A stretch of DNA of 64,000 bases, taken from assembly GCA_037389465.1 (NCBI GenBank), contig JAZARR010000153.1, positions 8,388,501-8,452,500 on the forward strand. Direction: 5' to 3'. A program made the translations under genes and the position numbers. How positions within the stretch are numbered: position 1 is the first letter of the stretch; every line of letters starts with the position of its first letter. A model generated the notes under the pieces. It was not told the DNA's origin, made no database searches, and was given only the letters and a program-made list of their open reading frames with translations. Shown here one piece after another: positions 44,721 through 57,950 of this stretch. The stretch comes from Baylisascaris procyonis. Lineage: Eukaryota > Nematoda > Chromadorea > Rhabditida > Ascarididae.

Positions 44721-47700
44721 ATCATGCACAGAGAAATAAAAAAATAGGATATTATAGAAGATGGTGAGCGTATAATAACTCTGAGAGGGAAAAAGAAAGT
44801 TAAGAAATTTTCCATCAAATGATGCCGGAAAAAAGTTTTCCTTTTCATTTGCATAACCATAATTGTATAGGGGATTGTATAAAGGAGCTATATCGATTGA
44901 TTTCGTATTAAATAAATATTGCTCTACTTGTGCTATCACTTCAAAGAACGATCATTCTGACGATATAGATCAAAATTATCGATTAACGCTCTTCACTATT
45001 GTATCTACCCAACGGAGCGCTTAATTAAGTGGCTTTATGCCATAACATTATATTAGTGTTAAACGCAGATCAAAAAAAAAATATTGCTGTGCATGTTACC
45101 GCCATGAGGTCGAGGCGGTCAACATCTACACTTCAGTTTATCGATTATCACTCATCATTACGTATGCTTCTGGTTCACTTCGGTCGGCTCGGCTCGCACA
45201 TTTGTTTTTCTTTAATACTATAGTGTTTAATGAAACCCATCTATATATTTGTTTTACGTTCATAAAACTTTTAAGGATATTATAAAAGATTTGCTTGTAA
45301 GTTTGTTTTTCTTCTACGAAAATATAAATTTTAATTGAAGTCTACATATACATTTGCTTCTTTTCCTCCATGAAATCTTCAGGAATTATAAAAAATTACG
45401 AATTTTTCTTCTTTGGTTAAAAATATGATTGCTCTATGACATTGCAATTCTATTCTATAATTTGTCCATAATTGAGCTACAAGAATGGTTTTTTTTTACT
45501 GTCGGCTCGATTCGATTAGAATGGATACGTAGACCGTTCTTCTATTTATATATCTGTTATCGGTTTCCGCCTATTAATATTCAGTTCGTTGAGTTAACCT
45601 TAATTGTCATGATTTCATTCATTTTTTTTTTCATTTAATTGAGTGCTCAGTAAAGAAATTTGCATATTTATATAGATAGCACCTCAACAAATGCTCACAT
45701 AATTTCTTCTGATTTTGATAGCTCACAAGTTGTTCTCACAAAAAATGAAGTAGATGACACGTTTGAGCATGGAAAACGATAGGATTAATTTACATACTAT
45801 AGTCTTTTATCGTTTATTTTTTCTTTAATTTCTTTCGCTGTGCAAATAAAATATTATTTATTATTTTTTCCAAACTTTCATATTGCGGAAAATCGTTTTT
45901 GCTTATTGATTTGATGTACAATATATGGAAGTTGTCAATAGATAAATTTTTTATTCAATTCAAATGATAAAAAGTTATCAAAAATGTTTTTTCGAGAAAT
46001 CATTAACAAAATTATTTTTCTTCTTCCTCATTTCTTTTCTCTATGTTTTGCTCTCTTCAGGAACTAACACCCATCTCTTAAACGTTTTTTTCTCTCCTTA
46101 AAGAAAGTCTAACAGTTTGCAAATTAAAATATTATTAACTAAAAGCACTGCCCACAAATCGGATGTTATAAGACGTTTCATAGAGAAAATTTTTCTCATT
46201 TCTCATTCGCAGATTATTAACGAAGCTTGGATGACTCGTTTTTTTTTTTTTTTCATTCATTAAGATAATTTTGATTACAATCAAGTTGTAGTATTTATGT
46301 TTTTCAATCTATCAATAAACAAACATTCTTTATATATCAACTGCAACATTTTAGTAACGTTGTTCTTCATCTCTATCGATATTATTTATATATTTCAAAT
46401 CTCAAATCTCTCATATATCTGTGAAGTTCTATTTTTTTTTTTTTTAAGAAGTTAAGCCAGTGTGCAAATCTACCAAAGTTTTTGATAATGGCCATAAACA
46501 TGTGAATATTAGAAAAAAAAATGCAAAGGTGAGAGAATCCTGTGGAACTACAAGCTACCGATATAGAATGTTTACCGAATTGGTGAAAATGTTGAATTTT
46601 TTATTGCTTTTTTTATTGATTTTTCTAGATGATTTAGCTTTTCACATTTTCTTGAAAATCTGTTAGAAAATTTCCAGAATTTTGATGCTACTTCTTGGTT
46701 TGCAGGAAATTCGCTGTTTGCGACATACTGAGAGATAAGGTTTAGAACAGTTATGAGCAAGTCGGCAAGTGAGAATGACAAATAAGCAGGTCGGCAGGTA
46801 AATTCAGCCACATGTAGGCAGACAAGGATAGGGCAAAGGGTGTGGGTGAATTTTCAAGCGGCTTCATCTTGAGTGTTTTCATGCGAAACAATCCAATGTA
46901 TTGTATTCATGCGAAATAATCCAATGTGCCACGATTTTCTTGTCATCGTTAAAGAATATCTTATTGAATCGGTAAGTAGCTACGGCGACAAAAGAAAGAA
47001 ACGGGGGTGAAAAATGTTCGAAACGGATATCGTTGGTGTGATTACTCCTTCAATTTTAATGGTCCGCTAAATTAACTAGTAGAGCATCTTCAATGGAAGC
47101 TAAACGTAGAGGAAGTAGGCAAAAACGGCGCTAGAATAGGTGTCAAAAAATTTTTGCATAGATCTTGCTAGACATAGGTTATGCTGAAGTATGAGTTGAG
47201 TATGTGGAAGTAGAAGTGGAGATGAGAGTGAAGCTATGACTGAAGCAAGTTAAAGTAAAATCGGTGTGTAGCGGAAAAATCACAAGTTGGAACTTTTTGT
47301 TCTACAATTCTTTAGTTTATTCTCGGGCAAAAAATCTGAGGGTATCGCGTCTCATTACCTGAAAATTGAGCGCTTTGTAAAGCAGGTTGAAATTACAAAC
47401 TATTTTTTAACGCAGACAGTGATGAAAGTTGAAAGAAGCAATTGTTCTGCCTTTTTGTATTAGCAAAATTTGTAAGAAATTGCTCAGATGCCTTGGGAGG
47501 ATATTCTTTCATCTGGTGGTCATTAGTGGTTCAATACTCCAGCAACAGATTCAATCAATGACCGCTATGTTAATACGCAACCTTTCCATGTCGAAATATT
47601 AGAACATTCACTTAATTTCTTCCATTCTGCATATTACAATTCAGTGTTATGCATTTGTGTTGCTTGATTCGTATGCTTGTAAAAAAAAGCTTGGAAAGTT

Positions 47701-50700
47701 TAAGAAAAGATAGGAAAAACATTTTCGCTATTCTCTATCAACTGTTGTTAACGAATTCCTTGGTTTTTAAAGGGTAGTTATCAACTCCACCTGTATTCTG
47801 TGAGAAAAAAAATCTCTTATTCTCTTATATCTTCGAATCTTAGAAAATTCTCAACTTTTAGTTTCAAGAAAAATTTTCACCATTTCAGACCGCTGCATTA
47901 GATTGTTTTTCTTCTCTTTTTAGTAGCATACTAACTACTAAAAAATCGCCTTCATTTTATCTATGGTATTTCTTCATTTTCATTCTTATTGATGTGCGTA
48001 GTTTTCGGTTTAATGAGTATGTTTTTTGTGAAGAAAATATGAAAAATAGCATGGAGGAGGGGGGTTGTGGTGAGAGAGGAGAAGCAATCGAGTCGGATCG
48101 AGTCGGCGGGCAAATATATTAGGGATGTAACGATCGGTATTACGTATATTTATTTACATATTCCTGATATATCGAAACACTGACATTCATAGTGAGCACT
48201 TAAATATCGAATAACAATGATTTTATTGAAAAAAAACGTCTAGGAAAAACCACTTGATTGCCTTTGTATGCATCAACCATATATCTGCGCCACATTAAGT
48301 GAAATATTCAATGGCGCCACAAAATGTGCTTTCCTATTGTTTCTTTTTTTTTGTTGTGAACGTTTTTTTACTAGCCGTTATGATTAAATAATACCATACG
48401 AATAGAAAAGATAAAGCGAACGAATAAAGCTTTTCATTGTTTAGAGGACATTCATATTTCAGTGAATAGTCATCTCAAATTTGGTGCTTAGTTTGGCTTG
48501 TTGGCTAATCAGAATTGCCAAAATTAGTTGGCACATTTGCATAGATCTCTCTAACGATCGAAGCGATTGAAATATTATGCTTCGAATTATTATCGATCAT
48601 TAAGTATAGAATCAATCAATGAATCCAGCAGAGTTATGTGAAAAGCGATAGTAATATCGGCTAACTATTTGTATCGATATTTATATCATCCAAATCAGTG
48701 AAGCATTTTATAAGACTATAGCAATTTAGCGATTGAAAAAAAAGGAAGAAAAACTTGAGTTTTAACATTTTTCAAAAGTTAGAAAACAGCAGCGAAATTT
48801 AGCTGATAGAATTTTATAGTGAGCGATATAAGTCATTAATTCGTTCGATGCTTTGTTCTCTAATATAAATTTTCTTTTCAATTCTAACGATGGCCATTTA
48901 GCGCGTTTATCATCATTTAAAAAATATTATATATTGTTTTCTTTTATTTTCTTTTAGAGGAAATAAATTTTCAGCAAGTTTTCCCCGTTAAAATCCAACT
49001 TATCTTTAATTCATTGTGAGAAAAATTCAAGTTCGCATTCTGCTGTTAGATATTGCCAATAATTGAATGCATCTAAATGTGCTTTAAGTTTCGAACAATT
49101 GTGTGAACGAGAGCTTTGAAGAAATGTGATTATTGTGATAGGAATCATCTCTTCAGTCTAAAATCTGAAGAGCATGAGAAGAGGCAATTGGAAAGGTGGG
49201 CTTCTATTCGAGATCTTACGGTTTTCATAGGGAAATGTAGAAAATGCGCTCCTTGAAGTTTGCTAGATACGCAACGTATCAATCGCGCCATTTGCGTGCA
49301 TTGTATTTCCTCATTTATAAGCATCGCATTTTCAGTCGCGGTTGGCAAACACTTAATTCGATAGATCGGCGTAGTGAACTGGGGAAGTCGACGAGAAATT
49401 TGAGATAGAGAATGGAGGGAGCGCATATCTGCACAAAGTTTCTGCGATTATAGTCCCTCATGTTCCCATTTGCTGTCGAATTTAGCCGTTTCTTGGAATT
49501 TGTGAATGACATACCCTTTCTCCTATCTTTCTATCAGATATGTTTCTATCGGAGATTTGCTTGGGTTAAACACTGCGAGGATAATAACTGAGAAGATATA
49601 ATAATTTACTCTGATCCGCATATCATTCCAATTGCATAATTTATTCACGACGTTTGCTAGCGAACGGTGAATGGAAGGATTATAAGGTTACAATGAAAAA
49701 AAAAAATTTTTTTTTTGGAACATTTTTCTTATTCTCTCTCTCACTTTTCATATCATTTCTTGCCAACCGATTGCGACAGCTGTTCGGTATTCGATTACGA
49801 GCTTCGTGTGAATGCCATTTCTTCTTCAAGTTAGATTCGAGGTAAACTCACTGTTCGATATGTTAGTTATGGGCGTCCGTGCAGTAATTTTGCCGTCACA
49901 TTGTTTGTGATTGATCGTGACGCGTCTTTGTGTGCTTATATGTGCATGTCAATCATATATAGTCTACTCGCTGCAATTAAGGAAAGCGAGGAATGAGCGG
50001 TCTCTTGCGACCTTCTAAACTGTCAGGAAATGGACCATCACTCTACGGTAAACAAGCATCGGAAAAAGAACGAAAGTTTTGGGTATTTTAAAGAGTTCAC
50101 AAAAAAGAACTTAAAATATTCGGTCCTCATTTTCTATTTAAGCAAATCTCATAAATAATATTTACTGCTCAAGATTTCGTTTCACTATTTAAAAAATATC
50201 GCTGGCAAATTACGAATAAGTGAGTCACAAATTTCAATAAAACGTTGTGGGTCTGTAATTCGGAACAAATCAGCCACCTATTTCGCATGCGAGAATGATA
50301 TACAACAAAATTCCCCGTCAGTTAATTTGTTGACGTTGAAGGATGGAGAGGGACAGAAGAGGATAGAGGACGGTGTGATGGAAAAGGAAGATGCTTGTTG
50401 CTTTTCTTCTGTGCCCTTGTCTCTTCATTCAGCTAACTTCTCATGAAAATTTTGCATCCTAGTATATGGCGCTATATACGGTCATAAGCTATCTCCAGTA
50501 TCGTTCACGACTTCTCTTTATTTCTAGTTTCGCGTACATTTCAATTTTTTTTTTACCTAGTATCCTAGTATAAAATAAAGCAAAATAAGCATTTGTATAT
50601 GGTTCTTTAAAATTTTTTGCATTTGTATGATTTGCAAATGTTTTTGCGATCACATATATTTTCAATGGCACTTTCAATGGGTTGTTTGCAACGATGAAAG

Positions 50701-51760
50701 CGCTATTTTACCTTCCTATTTATACCTGCTTATTGCTAACATTCGAATATTTAATGGAACTTGGAGGAATTATTTATCTCTTTTGTCAAATTTATCTCGG
50801 AGTTTGCTCTCAACTTTTTTGTTTGCCTTAGAATGCATTGAAAATGATTGCAGTGGATAAGAAAGGATCAATTTCGTATGGATTTGTACACGGGGTTGAC
50901 ATTTTTGGGCTTCATTTGCAATCATATATCCACGCTTAATAAAGTCTGAAATATAAACTTTATAAATCAGCATTCTTCCTCGCATAAACTAATTGTTCTC
51001 TGAGTATTTCAGAGCAGAAATAACTCTCTTCTCAGGAAGCTATTTCTTGCGGATCTTTTTTCATCACCATTTCATTACGATGGCCACGAGAGCGATGGCT
51101 ATCGGTGTGTCGGAAACTTTGTTTTCTGCGCTTCAGTATAGTATTTTACTAAAATTTTCATAGTAAAACTTGCCATCATACCAATAATCCGCTCCCCCTT
51201 TCCATTCTTCCGCCGCTCAACTAAAAACCACAATTTTATAATCTATAATGATGTCCGGCATGGATGTTCAATTGACCGGACCACTAAGCAAATTTCGCTA
51301 CTTCGCTTAGAGATTTTAAATGGTGTGTCAAATTTGCTTCGTGCATTAACCAAACGATCAAATGGCTGAATGTTATTGAAATAGTCGAATGATTTCCTCA
51401 AGAATAGATTGGAAAGCATAAATGCAACGAGAATGGTCCTCAGTAGGTGGTCACCAATTTCCTTTTTATATTTAAACCCTTCCTGAGGCTAACGTACATT
51501 TTGTAGATGTGACAAACAATTTGACGCTAACTAACATTCCGACGTACATACTTTGTCATGTTGAATTCTGATCACGTAGCGGCCTAAGTATTGAGGTGCA
51601 AATATCGCCTAATCACCTACATAAACCGAGCAGTTGTTGCTTTATATATTGCCGTTTCTTATCTTTTTTTATGATATTCAAAGAAAAAAAGCCGAAAAAG
51701 CTGGTCGTTGCTTGATAAGTGAATGTGTTTCTTTTTTTCTTTTTTTTTTCTTTTTTTTTG
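44721..51760. other. AT-rich, gene-poor region
   Basis: About 7 kb with poly-T/poly-A runs and only short open frames. I checked for splice-bounded exons with conserved motifs and found none convincing. It may be a very long intron or intergenic DNA. Confidence 0.4.
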
Positions 51761-51771
51761 TGCGCAAAAAG

Positions 51772-51924
51772 ATGAGCAGCCAAGCAACGTTGAATCATCA
51801 TTGCATGAGATGTGAGCAGCACAATTTCCCAAGGGGGTTAGAGGCAATATTGGAGAGAAGTGGCAGCTGCTACTATCGCTGCGATTTATCAACAATTTAT
51901 CGGCAAACGAATGCAAATTTTTGA
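51772..51924 (+). CDS. Possible small Cys-containing exon or protein
   Basis: A 50-codon frame starting MSSQATLNHHCMRCEQHNF and containing SGSCYYRCDLSTIYR, with a C-X2-C then C-X3-C arrangement. Base composition is clearly less AT-rich than the surroundings. There is no signal peptide and no definite splice partner. It could be an exon of a Cys-rich extracellular protein; low confidence. Confidence 0.2.
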   Translation: MSSQATLNHHCMRCEQHNFPRGLEAILERSGSCYYRCDLSTIYRQTNANF

Positions 51925-52213
51925 CTTGTAGCTGAATATATTCGATACAATTTTCGATTGCCATCGATAGAAATGTATTTAGATTGCGAAAAGAGTTTAC
52001 TTCTCCCTAAAATACATCAATATTTCATTGATCTCATCTGCAGTATGCAAATTTTTTCCTTACAAAATTTAAGTTAGATTCCAAACATTGAGGGAAACCT
52101 AAGATTGAAACTATTGAAACTATTTGGTACTATCAAATCACTCTATTTACCTTCGAAAAACATAGTCAATGAATTGCTCTCCCTTCGGGAAATATTACGT
52201 ACGGTTCTAGATA

Positions 52214-52444
52214 TCAGCGTATCATTTGGCCTACGAAAGAGGCGATTATAGCATCTATTCTGCAGCATCGGCGGTAAATGATCACATCAGTTTGGCCTAC
52301 AGTTCGAAGGCTTTATGTAGAAATAGGGCGCTAAAGCAATATCATTCTTGTATAACCAATCGTTATAAATCAACAGCGCGCTGCTTTTGCCAAATGTCTC
52401 AATATGTCGTTGGTTTATTCATCGTTATTTGTTTGTATCTGTAG
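52214..52444 (+). CDS. Possible 3' exon of a Cys-rich membrane-anchored protein
   Basis: After a TAGATATCAG acceptor-like sequence at 52205-52214, an open frame runs to a TAG at 52442-52444. It contains YHLAYERGDYSIYSAASAVN, then SKALCRNRAL, YHSCITNRY and ARCFCQM, and ends in a hydrophobic segment (YVVGLFIVICLYL). A Cys-rich ectodomain plus C-terminal hydrophobic tail resembles a GPI- or membrane-anchored surface protein, like the small genes at 25.6-27.4 kb. The upstream exons are unknown. Confidence 0.25.
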   Translation, partial: SAYHLAYERGDYSIYSAASAVNDHISLAYSSKALCRNRALKQYHSCITNRYKSTARCFCQMSQYVVGLFIVICLYL

Positions 52445-52504
52445 ATCATCGGCGTTAGTGAATTATTGAAGCATATTATTGAAGCAACAGTTTTGATCTT
52501 AGAG

Positions 52505-52610
52505 CCGCTCGATTAAGAAGCAGAGCAGCCCGATTAATAATGTAGAGCAGCAGCTCGATTAAGAACGTAGAGCAATTCGTTTAAGAACGTAGATCAGGCC
52601 GATTGTGATC
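52505..52610. repeat. Short tandem repeat, unit about 27 bp
   Basis: Four to five degenerate copies of a CGATTAAGAACGTAGAGCAG-type unit in head-to-tail order. Confidence 0.7.
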
Positions 52611-54290
52611 GTAACAATGTGTACTGTGAAATGCTCTTATAAATATCGTTTTGATACTGTGAGTAGAGTATATAAAGACTATCATTACCCACTCCTGCCA
52701 TTGTCGTATTCATAGGTGTTGTTGCTTTGCGTTCGATGTTCTTGGGGCCGAGTGGGCAGAGCGACTGACTAATAGAGGATTGGTTGTTTCTTTTTTATTA
52801 GTGTGGTTGATAGCAAATCGGTGGCCCGAAGAAGAGTATGGGTCGTTACAATTTTATCGCGTTCGAAATTTCTTCTTGCTCATTTAGTGAGGTGAGATAG
52901 AAAGGAGTGAAGCTAAACGAATATCTAATATTCAGCTGAATGTCAGCTAATTGCCTGCATAGCGCATACAAGGGTATTGTCGTTGAGGTGTTCAGAAATA
53001 GCGGCATCTCAAAAGCGTGTCGTATGGGTGATTTTGATGGATGTAGCATACGCAATGGGACATCATTGCAGCGAGTGGGAATGCATCTTTTCCACGTCGT
53101 GCAATGCTTACCCATTATTGCATCTAGCAATCGTCTTTCTACATCTGGTTTTCTTTTTCAACTGCTTACGTCCAATTGTTTCATTTATTGTTGATCTCAT
53201 CGGCTCAGAGAATCCTTTGCCTGCTACTATTCAACAGATCGTATTTCCCGTCTTATTTCCTCGCATGTATATATGCATAGATCCGCTAAAAATATCCGTC
53301 TTCCTATTGTTAATCGCCGAATCTCATATGTTAGACGATGTTTAGTTTGCTTCATTTTGAATGAGTTGTATATGTTTTAATTTTATGAAATTATTCAATC
53401 CAGCAGCAACCGAAACAAACCCGAAAAATATTAACAGCCGTTTGAGACTAATCTTTTCATTTCCACTGAATAAATTTCCCACTGGGAAAGTATTTGAAAC
53501 TCGGGATTTATCTGAATGCAAATATTCTAAGTTTCTTGCTTGTGAACACGAGAGTTTAATTGTATTTAGAATATTTGAGCATAAGCGTTTGTCACAGTCT
53601 TAGTAAATACTATTTCCCGACCACTTAGTCTGGATTTTTCCTAAAAGAACTCTATGGTGGCAATTATGGTTACGAAGAGAAGCATTTGGTTAGCGATCAA
53701 TCTTTTTTTTGCTTTTTTCATTGAGTGGGATAGCGGGAATATTTTTATAGCTTAAGAGTACCAAGACCTCATCAGAATCCAATAGATGAAATTTTTCAAA
53801 AACCGTGAATTCGGGAAAAAATTTCAATTTTTTTTTTTGGGGGGGGTTTGGGGGAGTGGAAGCAGTGGTTGAAATCTCCCTGAGAGTTGATCTCTTTTGC
53901 TTACTAAATTCATATTTCACCTGCTTATATGGTTCTTTTTAAAGTTTTTATAAGCAATGAATAAGTTAGGTCCAAATTATCAACTCTTAATAATTGCTTA
54001 GAGGAATATTGCAAGATTTCTTCGTTTCTTTGTTCTTTTGATTGCTACTAGAATATGTAAGGGAAGTTAGTTACTGCTAATCATCTATTACTTTAATTTG
54101 TACGAAATTCATATTACATTTTGCATAGAAATTAACATATGGGTGATATGTTTGATAGGAAATATAATTGTAGCCGATCTCAGAAATCAGCAAACACGTT
54201 AAACAATTTCTTATAGATGTTCGAGTCTATTCCTTTTGTTATTTTCATCACTGCATATTTCTCTCTTTGCTTATTTGTTTACTCGCCTTT
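52611..54290. other. Gene-poor stretch
   Basis: Overlapping open frames at 52940-53345 and 53361-53603 have no start or splice support and no recognised motif. A G/T homopolymer tract lies at 53828-53856. Confidence 0.35.
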
Positions 54291-54296
54291 CTAATT

Positions 54297-54298
54297 TC

Positions 54299-54333
<35 letters not shown>

Positions 54334-54502
54334 TTTGTTCATTTATTTATTCACTTATTTATTTATTCGTTTATTTATTCATTTATTGATTTATTTACTA
54401 AATTGTTTATTTATTTATTTATTTATTTATTTACTTATTTATTTATTCATTTATTTTTCATCTATTTTTATATTCGTTCATTTGTTTATTTATTTATATA
54501 AT
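54297..54502. repeat. (ATTT)n microsatellite
   Basis: About 200 bases of ATTT with occasional ACTT, ATTC and GTTT variants, the reverse orientation of the tracts at 6.7 and 44.6 kb. The open frame reading FIYLFIYL across it is an artefact. Confidence 0.95.
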
Positions 54503-57202
54503 TACGAGGTAAAAAAGTGTCGTTTCTGGTTGAATGATTTAAAAACCTTTCGCACTAATATCGCTGCGAAGCGTTGTTGATTTGAACGCTTGCCACATTT
54601 GTGCGTTTGTTTTTCTTCGTTTGCTATTGTTGTATAAATTTGGCGGGGTGTTCATGATTTGAATTTATTGACAGCCGTTCTCATTCTTCCGCTTCTCTTA
54701 AATTCAACTATATAGTTCATATTTGTGCAGCTTTTCACTTTATATGCTGATTTATAGTCAATAATTTTTATTAGTCGCAAATATATTTCATAAGTAAATA
54801 AATAATTCTCTTTAGGCTTCATCAAATATCGCTCTAATTAATTGACTTATTTTTATTCATTTCCAGGTAATTCTAGGTATATCTATAGCGGTAATTATAT
54901 TTATCGTTTTTCAACTGTAATATATGGTAGAAATTTCTATAAATTTATGTTTGTTACGTAGAAATATTTGAATTTATTTAGATGAATAGTGATTGATGAA
55001 TCTTTGAAAAAGATATGATTGTATTCTAATGATTGATCGAATGTTTTCGGCTATTTTGCAGGCTATTTTTGTGATTAGCAGCGTTGATCGTGCTCTAATG
55101 TTTTATGAGCATTTCATTGAGTCTAGTTGCTAAACCAACTTCTATGTTCTTTTCACTATTAACATAGCTCGTTGAACTATATGATAATCGTCTAGAATGC
55201 CCTTAATTTTTGAATTAAGTTTCTCTAAAAGCCATTTAAAATTTTATTAGTAGAATAATATAGCTTATTAAAAAAATAGGACAATTTTCTAAAATATTTA
55301 CTTCAATAAATTGATAAAAATTATTGCTAGATTATTAAAATTTATATATTAAATTAGGGCTTATACGTAATAGAAAAATTTTGATGTTTAGTTGTGACGT
55401 GTCGCATTTCAATCAAATGTATGAAGTAGCATAGTTTATATTTTATATTTTATTACCTGTATCGTTTTATCAGTATTTTTTTACATCCTATATTGTGTTA
55501 TCTGCATTCTCTTTAACTTCATTCCAAAAAATTCGATAAAATGTGACATAGAAAACGGTACGAATATTAAATATAGTCTATTTCTTTCGAATTTTAAAGT
55601 GTAGATTCATGTTTACATTACATCTAAGAAAAGCGTTCTTGATCTATGCTCATTTATTAGCTGAAATTCAATAATTTAGCACCCGAAATATTATAACTTA
55701 AATAATGAATCACGTCATACTTAGCTTTATTCCCAATTTATGCATATTGGTGACTTCGAAATTTAATTAAATTTCGATGATTCAAAGTTTCGATTGTTTG
55801 AATTGTTCTGCCACGTCGTCTGCACTTGGAAATGTGGGCAATCATAGCTAGCGGTTGAGTGCTGCAACATTTCGCCATTGAATTAAATGCAAATAGCAGC
55901 TCTATTTTCTTTATCGCAATTGATATATGTGATAAAAAAATGAAAACAAAAACCGTAAAGCGACTAGAAAAATGTATAGCAACTTATTGCATCCGAAATA
56001 AATGAATACATAATAGCTGTCATTTGCCTTAAAAGAATTTTTTGAAGCAATTAGCTCACGCGATGTAGGTTTGAAATATTTCGGAGTTTTGTAAGTTACT
56101 GATTCCCTCATATCTATAGCTGTTTTTTTTGATTCTGAATTCGAATGTATTTCGCGAATTTGGGCAAGTGAAAATGCGACTCTCGATGTGGCTTTCATCT
56201 TGGGAGAACAAAAATAATGGTCAGTAATCTGCCATATTTGATTATTTTTAGTTTATTCGACATTATTTACTATATAAAAACGGAAGTAATTCCTTCAAAG
56301 TTATTTTATGTCTTTTGAAAGAAACATCTCCCTCAGAGATCGTCGAACACTTTCACATATTTGTGAGAGGCGAACTATGCTGGAAACTTTATAACGCTGC
56401 AGAATCGTTAGGGATTGCAATTGTCATTTTTTCGCATGTGCTATGGACGCCGTTGCACCTTTCTTTTTCTAAAGAAATAAATTTCTAGATGTTTTAGGCG
56501 AAACGCATTTAATTTTATTTTTTTAGATATATCGCTTACTGTGATGCTCGATCTAAATTTGCTATTTTGCTCCGGAATTTCTTCAAAAACCTTTTTTTGT
56601 GCGTTTCTACGGGCGATGATTCATTTTCTCTTACGAGAAATAAGCCATTAAAAATGAAATTTATTAATAGTGAGTGTGTCAGGTGGCGAAACTTGCGGAA
56701 TTATTGGCATTGGACTTTTCGAGTGAATTGAATGACGCTTTTTTTTCTCATGAAACATATCAGAAATTTTTCTATTCCAGAAAAAAAGTTTATTCGCTTA
56801 CGAAAGTTTTCGAACATTTGAAAAGAAAATTTACTCATTTTTTAAAGTATTTCATTGTTTACCAGTATTCTATCTAATTGCGATAGAGCATAGCATAGCT
56901 ATGAAAAATTCTCCTTGTGATTTATTTTGATATGAAGTGATTCGTGAACCTATGATGAATTCAGGAATATTGGTAAATTTCAATTTTTAGAAACAGATTA
57001 GTTCGATTTCCGAAATAATATTTAGTTTTTAGTTATGACCATATAGTTGCGTCGATTAGAGATGGTTACGACTTCTATAGCTCGAATTAGACCGTCAAAT
57101 TTATTGTTACTGATATTCGATTCCATTTTTATTTGAAAATAGTAAAACATGAAGTCATGTGCCATTATTTTGGCGGCACACAATATAAGTCAATAGAGAT
57201 TG

Positions 57203-57208
<6 letters not shown>

Positions 57209-57233
<25 letters not shown>
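57209..57233. repeat. (GA)n microsatellite
   Basis: About 12 GA dinucleotides. Confidence 0.9.
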
Positions 57234-57236
<3 letters not shown>

Positions 57237-57899
57237 CTAATACGGTCCCTTAGTATGTTGGCGTATCGTTCAAAAAATGACCGCTATGGTGAAAAGTTTT
57301 TTTTTTTTGGGTGGTTTTGAAAGGACAATCAATCAAGAACGATGGAATGATTCAATGGCGTTGATCTGCTTCGATAGGTGCTTTTTTTTTCCGAATTTCG
57401 GCAACACATTTGTTTGTGCACATGAAATGAAGTTTGTTCGATTGGCTTAACGCCAATTCACATAGGCAATTTTTTTCCAATGCGTTTCAATTTCATACGT
57501 TTTCATCGCTTTGTTTGATTTTTCGAAGAATTTGAAAAACATGAAATTATTTAAAATTGGTGATTTATTTTTTTATTAGAATAGTTGAAATTTTTATTTA
57601 TTGATTTTTTTTCATATTTTCCATATTTTTTCCCATATTTTTTCCATATTTTGCGCTTCATTAGTTTACGTTTCATATTTCATATTTCATATTCCATATT
57701 CATATCTCATTAATTCATAGTGATATTTCCATATTTCTATAGCAAGATACATATTCACATGTTCACATTTGCATATTTTATTTTAACTTCTGCAAATTCT
57801 CTATAGCTTCATTATCGATAAGAGTTTGAATTACGGTTGATTGCATTTAACCATTTCATTGCGATTTTCGTTTCTTATCGTTTCATATCATTTCATTCC

Positions 57900-57950
57900 G
57901 TTCAAGTCCATTCCGATTCCATTCCATTCCATTCCATTCATTCAATTTCG
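57900..57950. repeat. CCATT-type short tandem repeat
   Basis: GTCCATTCCGATTCCATTCC and following copies of CATTC, a pentanucleotide satellite-like tract. Confidence 0.8.

Noticed and set aside
49145..49512. Two overlapping minus-strand frames with ATG starts
   Set aside because: No splice borders, signal peptide or recognisable motif, and composition similar to the surroundings.
52940..53345. Overlapping hydrophobic plus-strand frames, possibly receptor-like
   Set aside because: Two frames compete over the same bases, neither with splice support or a regular membrane-segment pattern.
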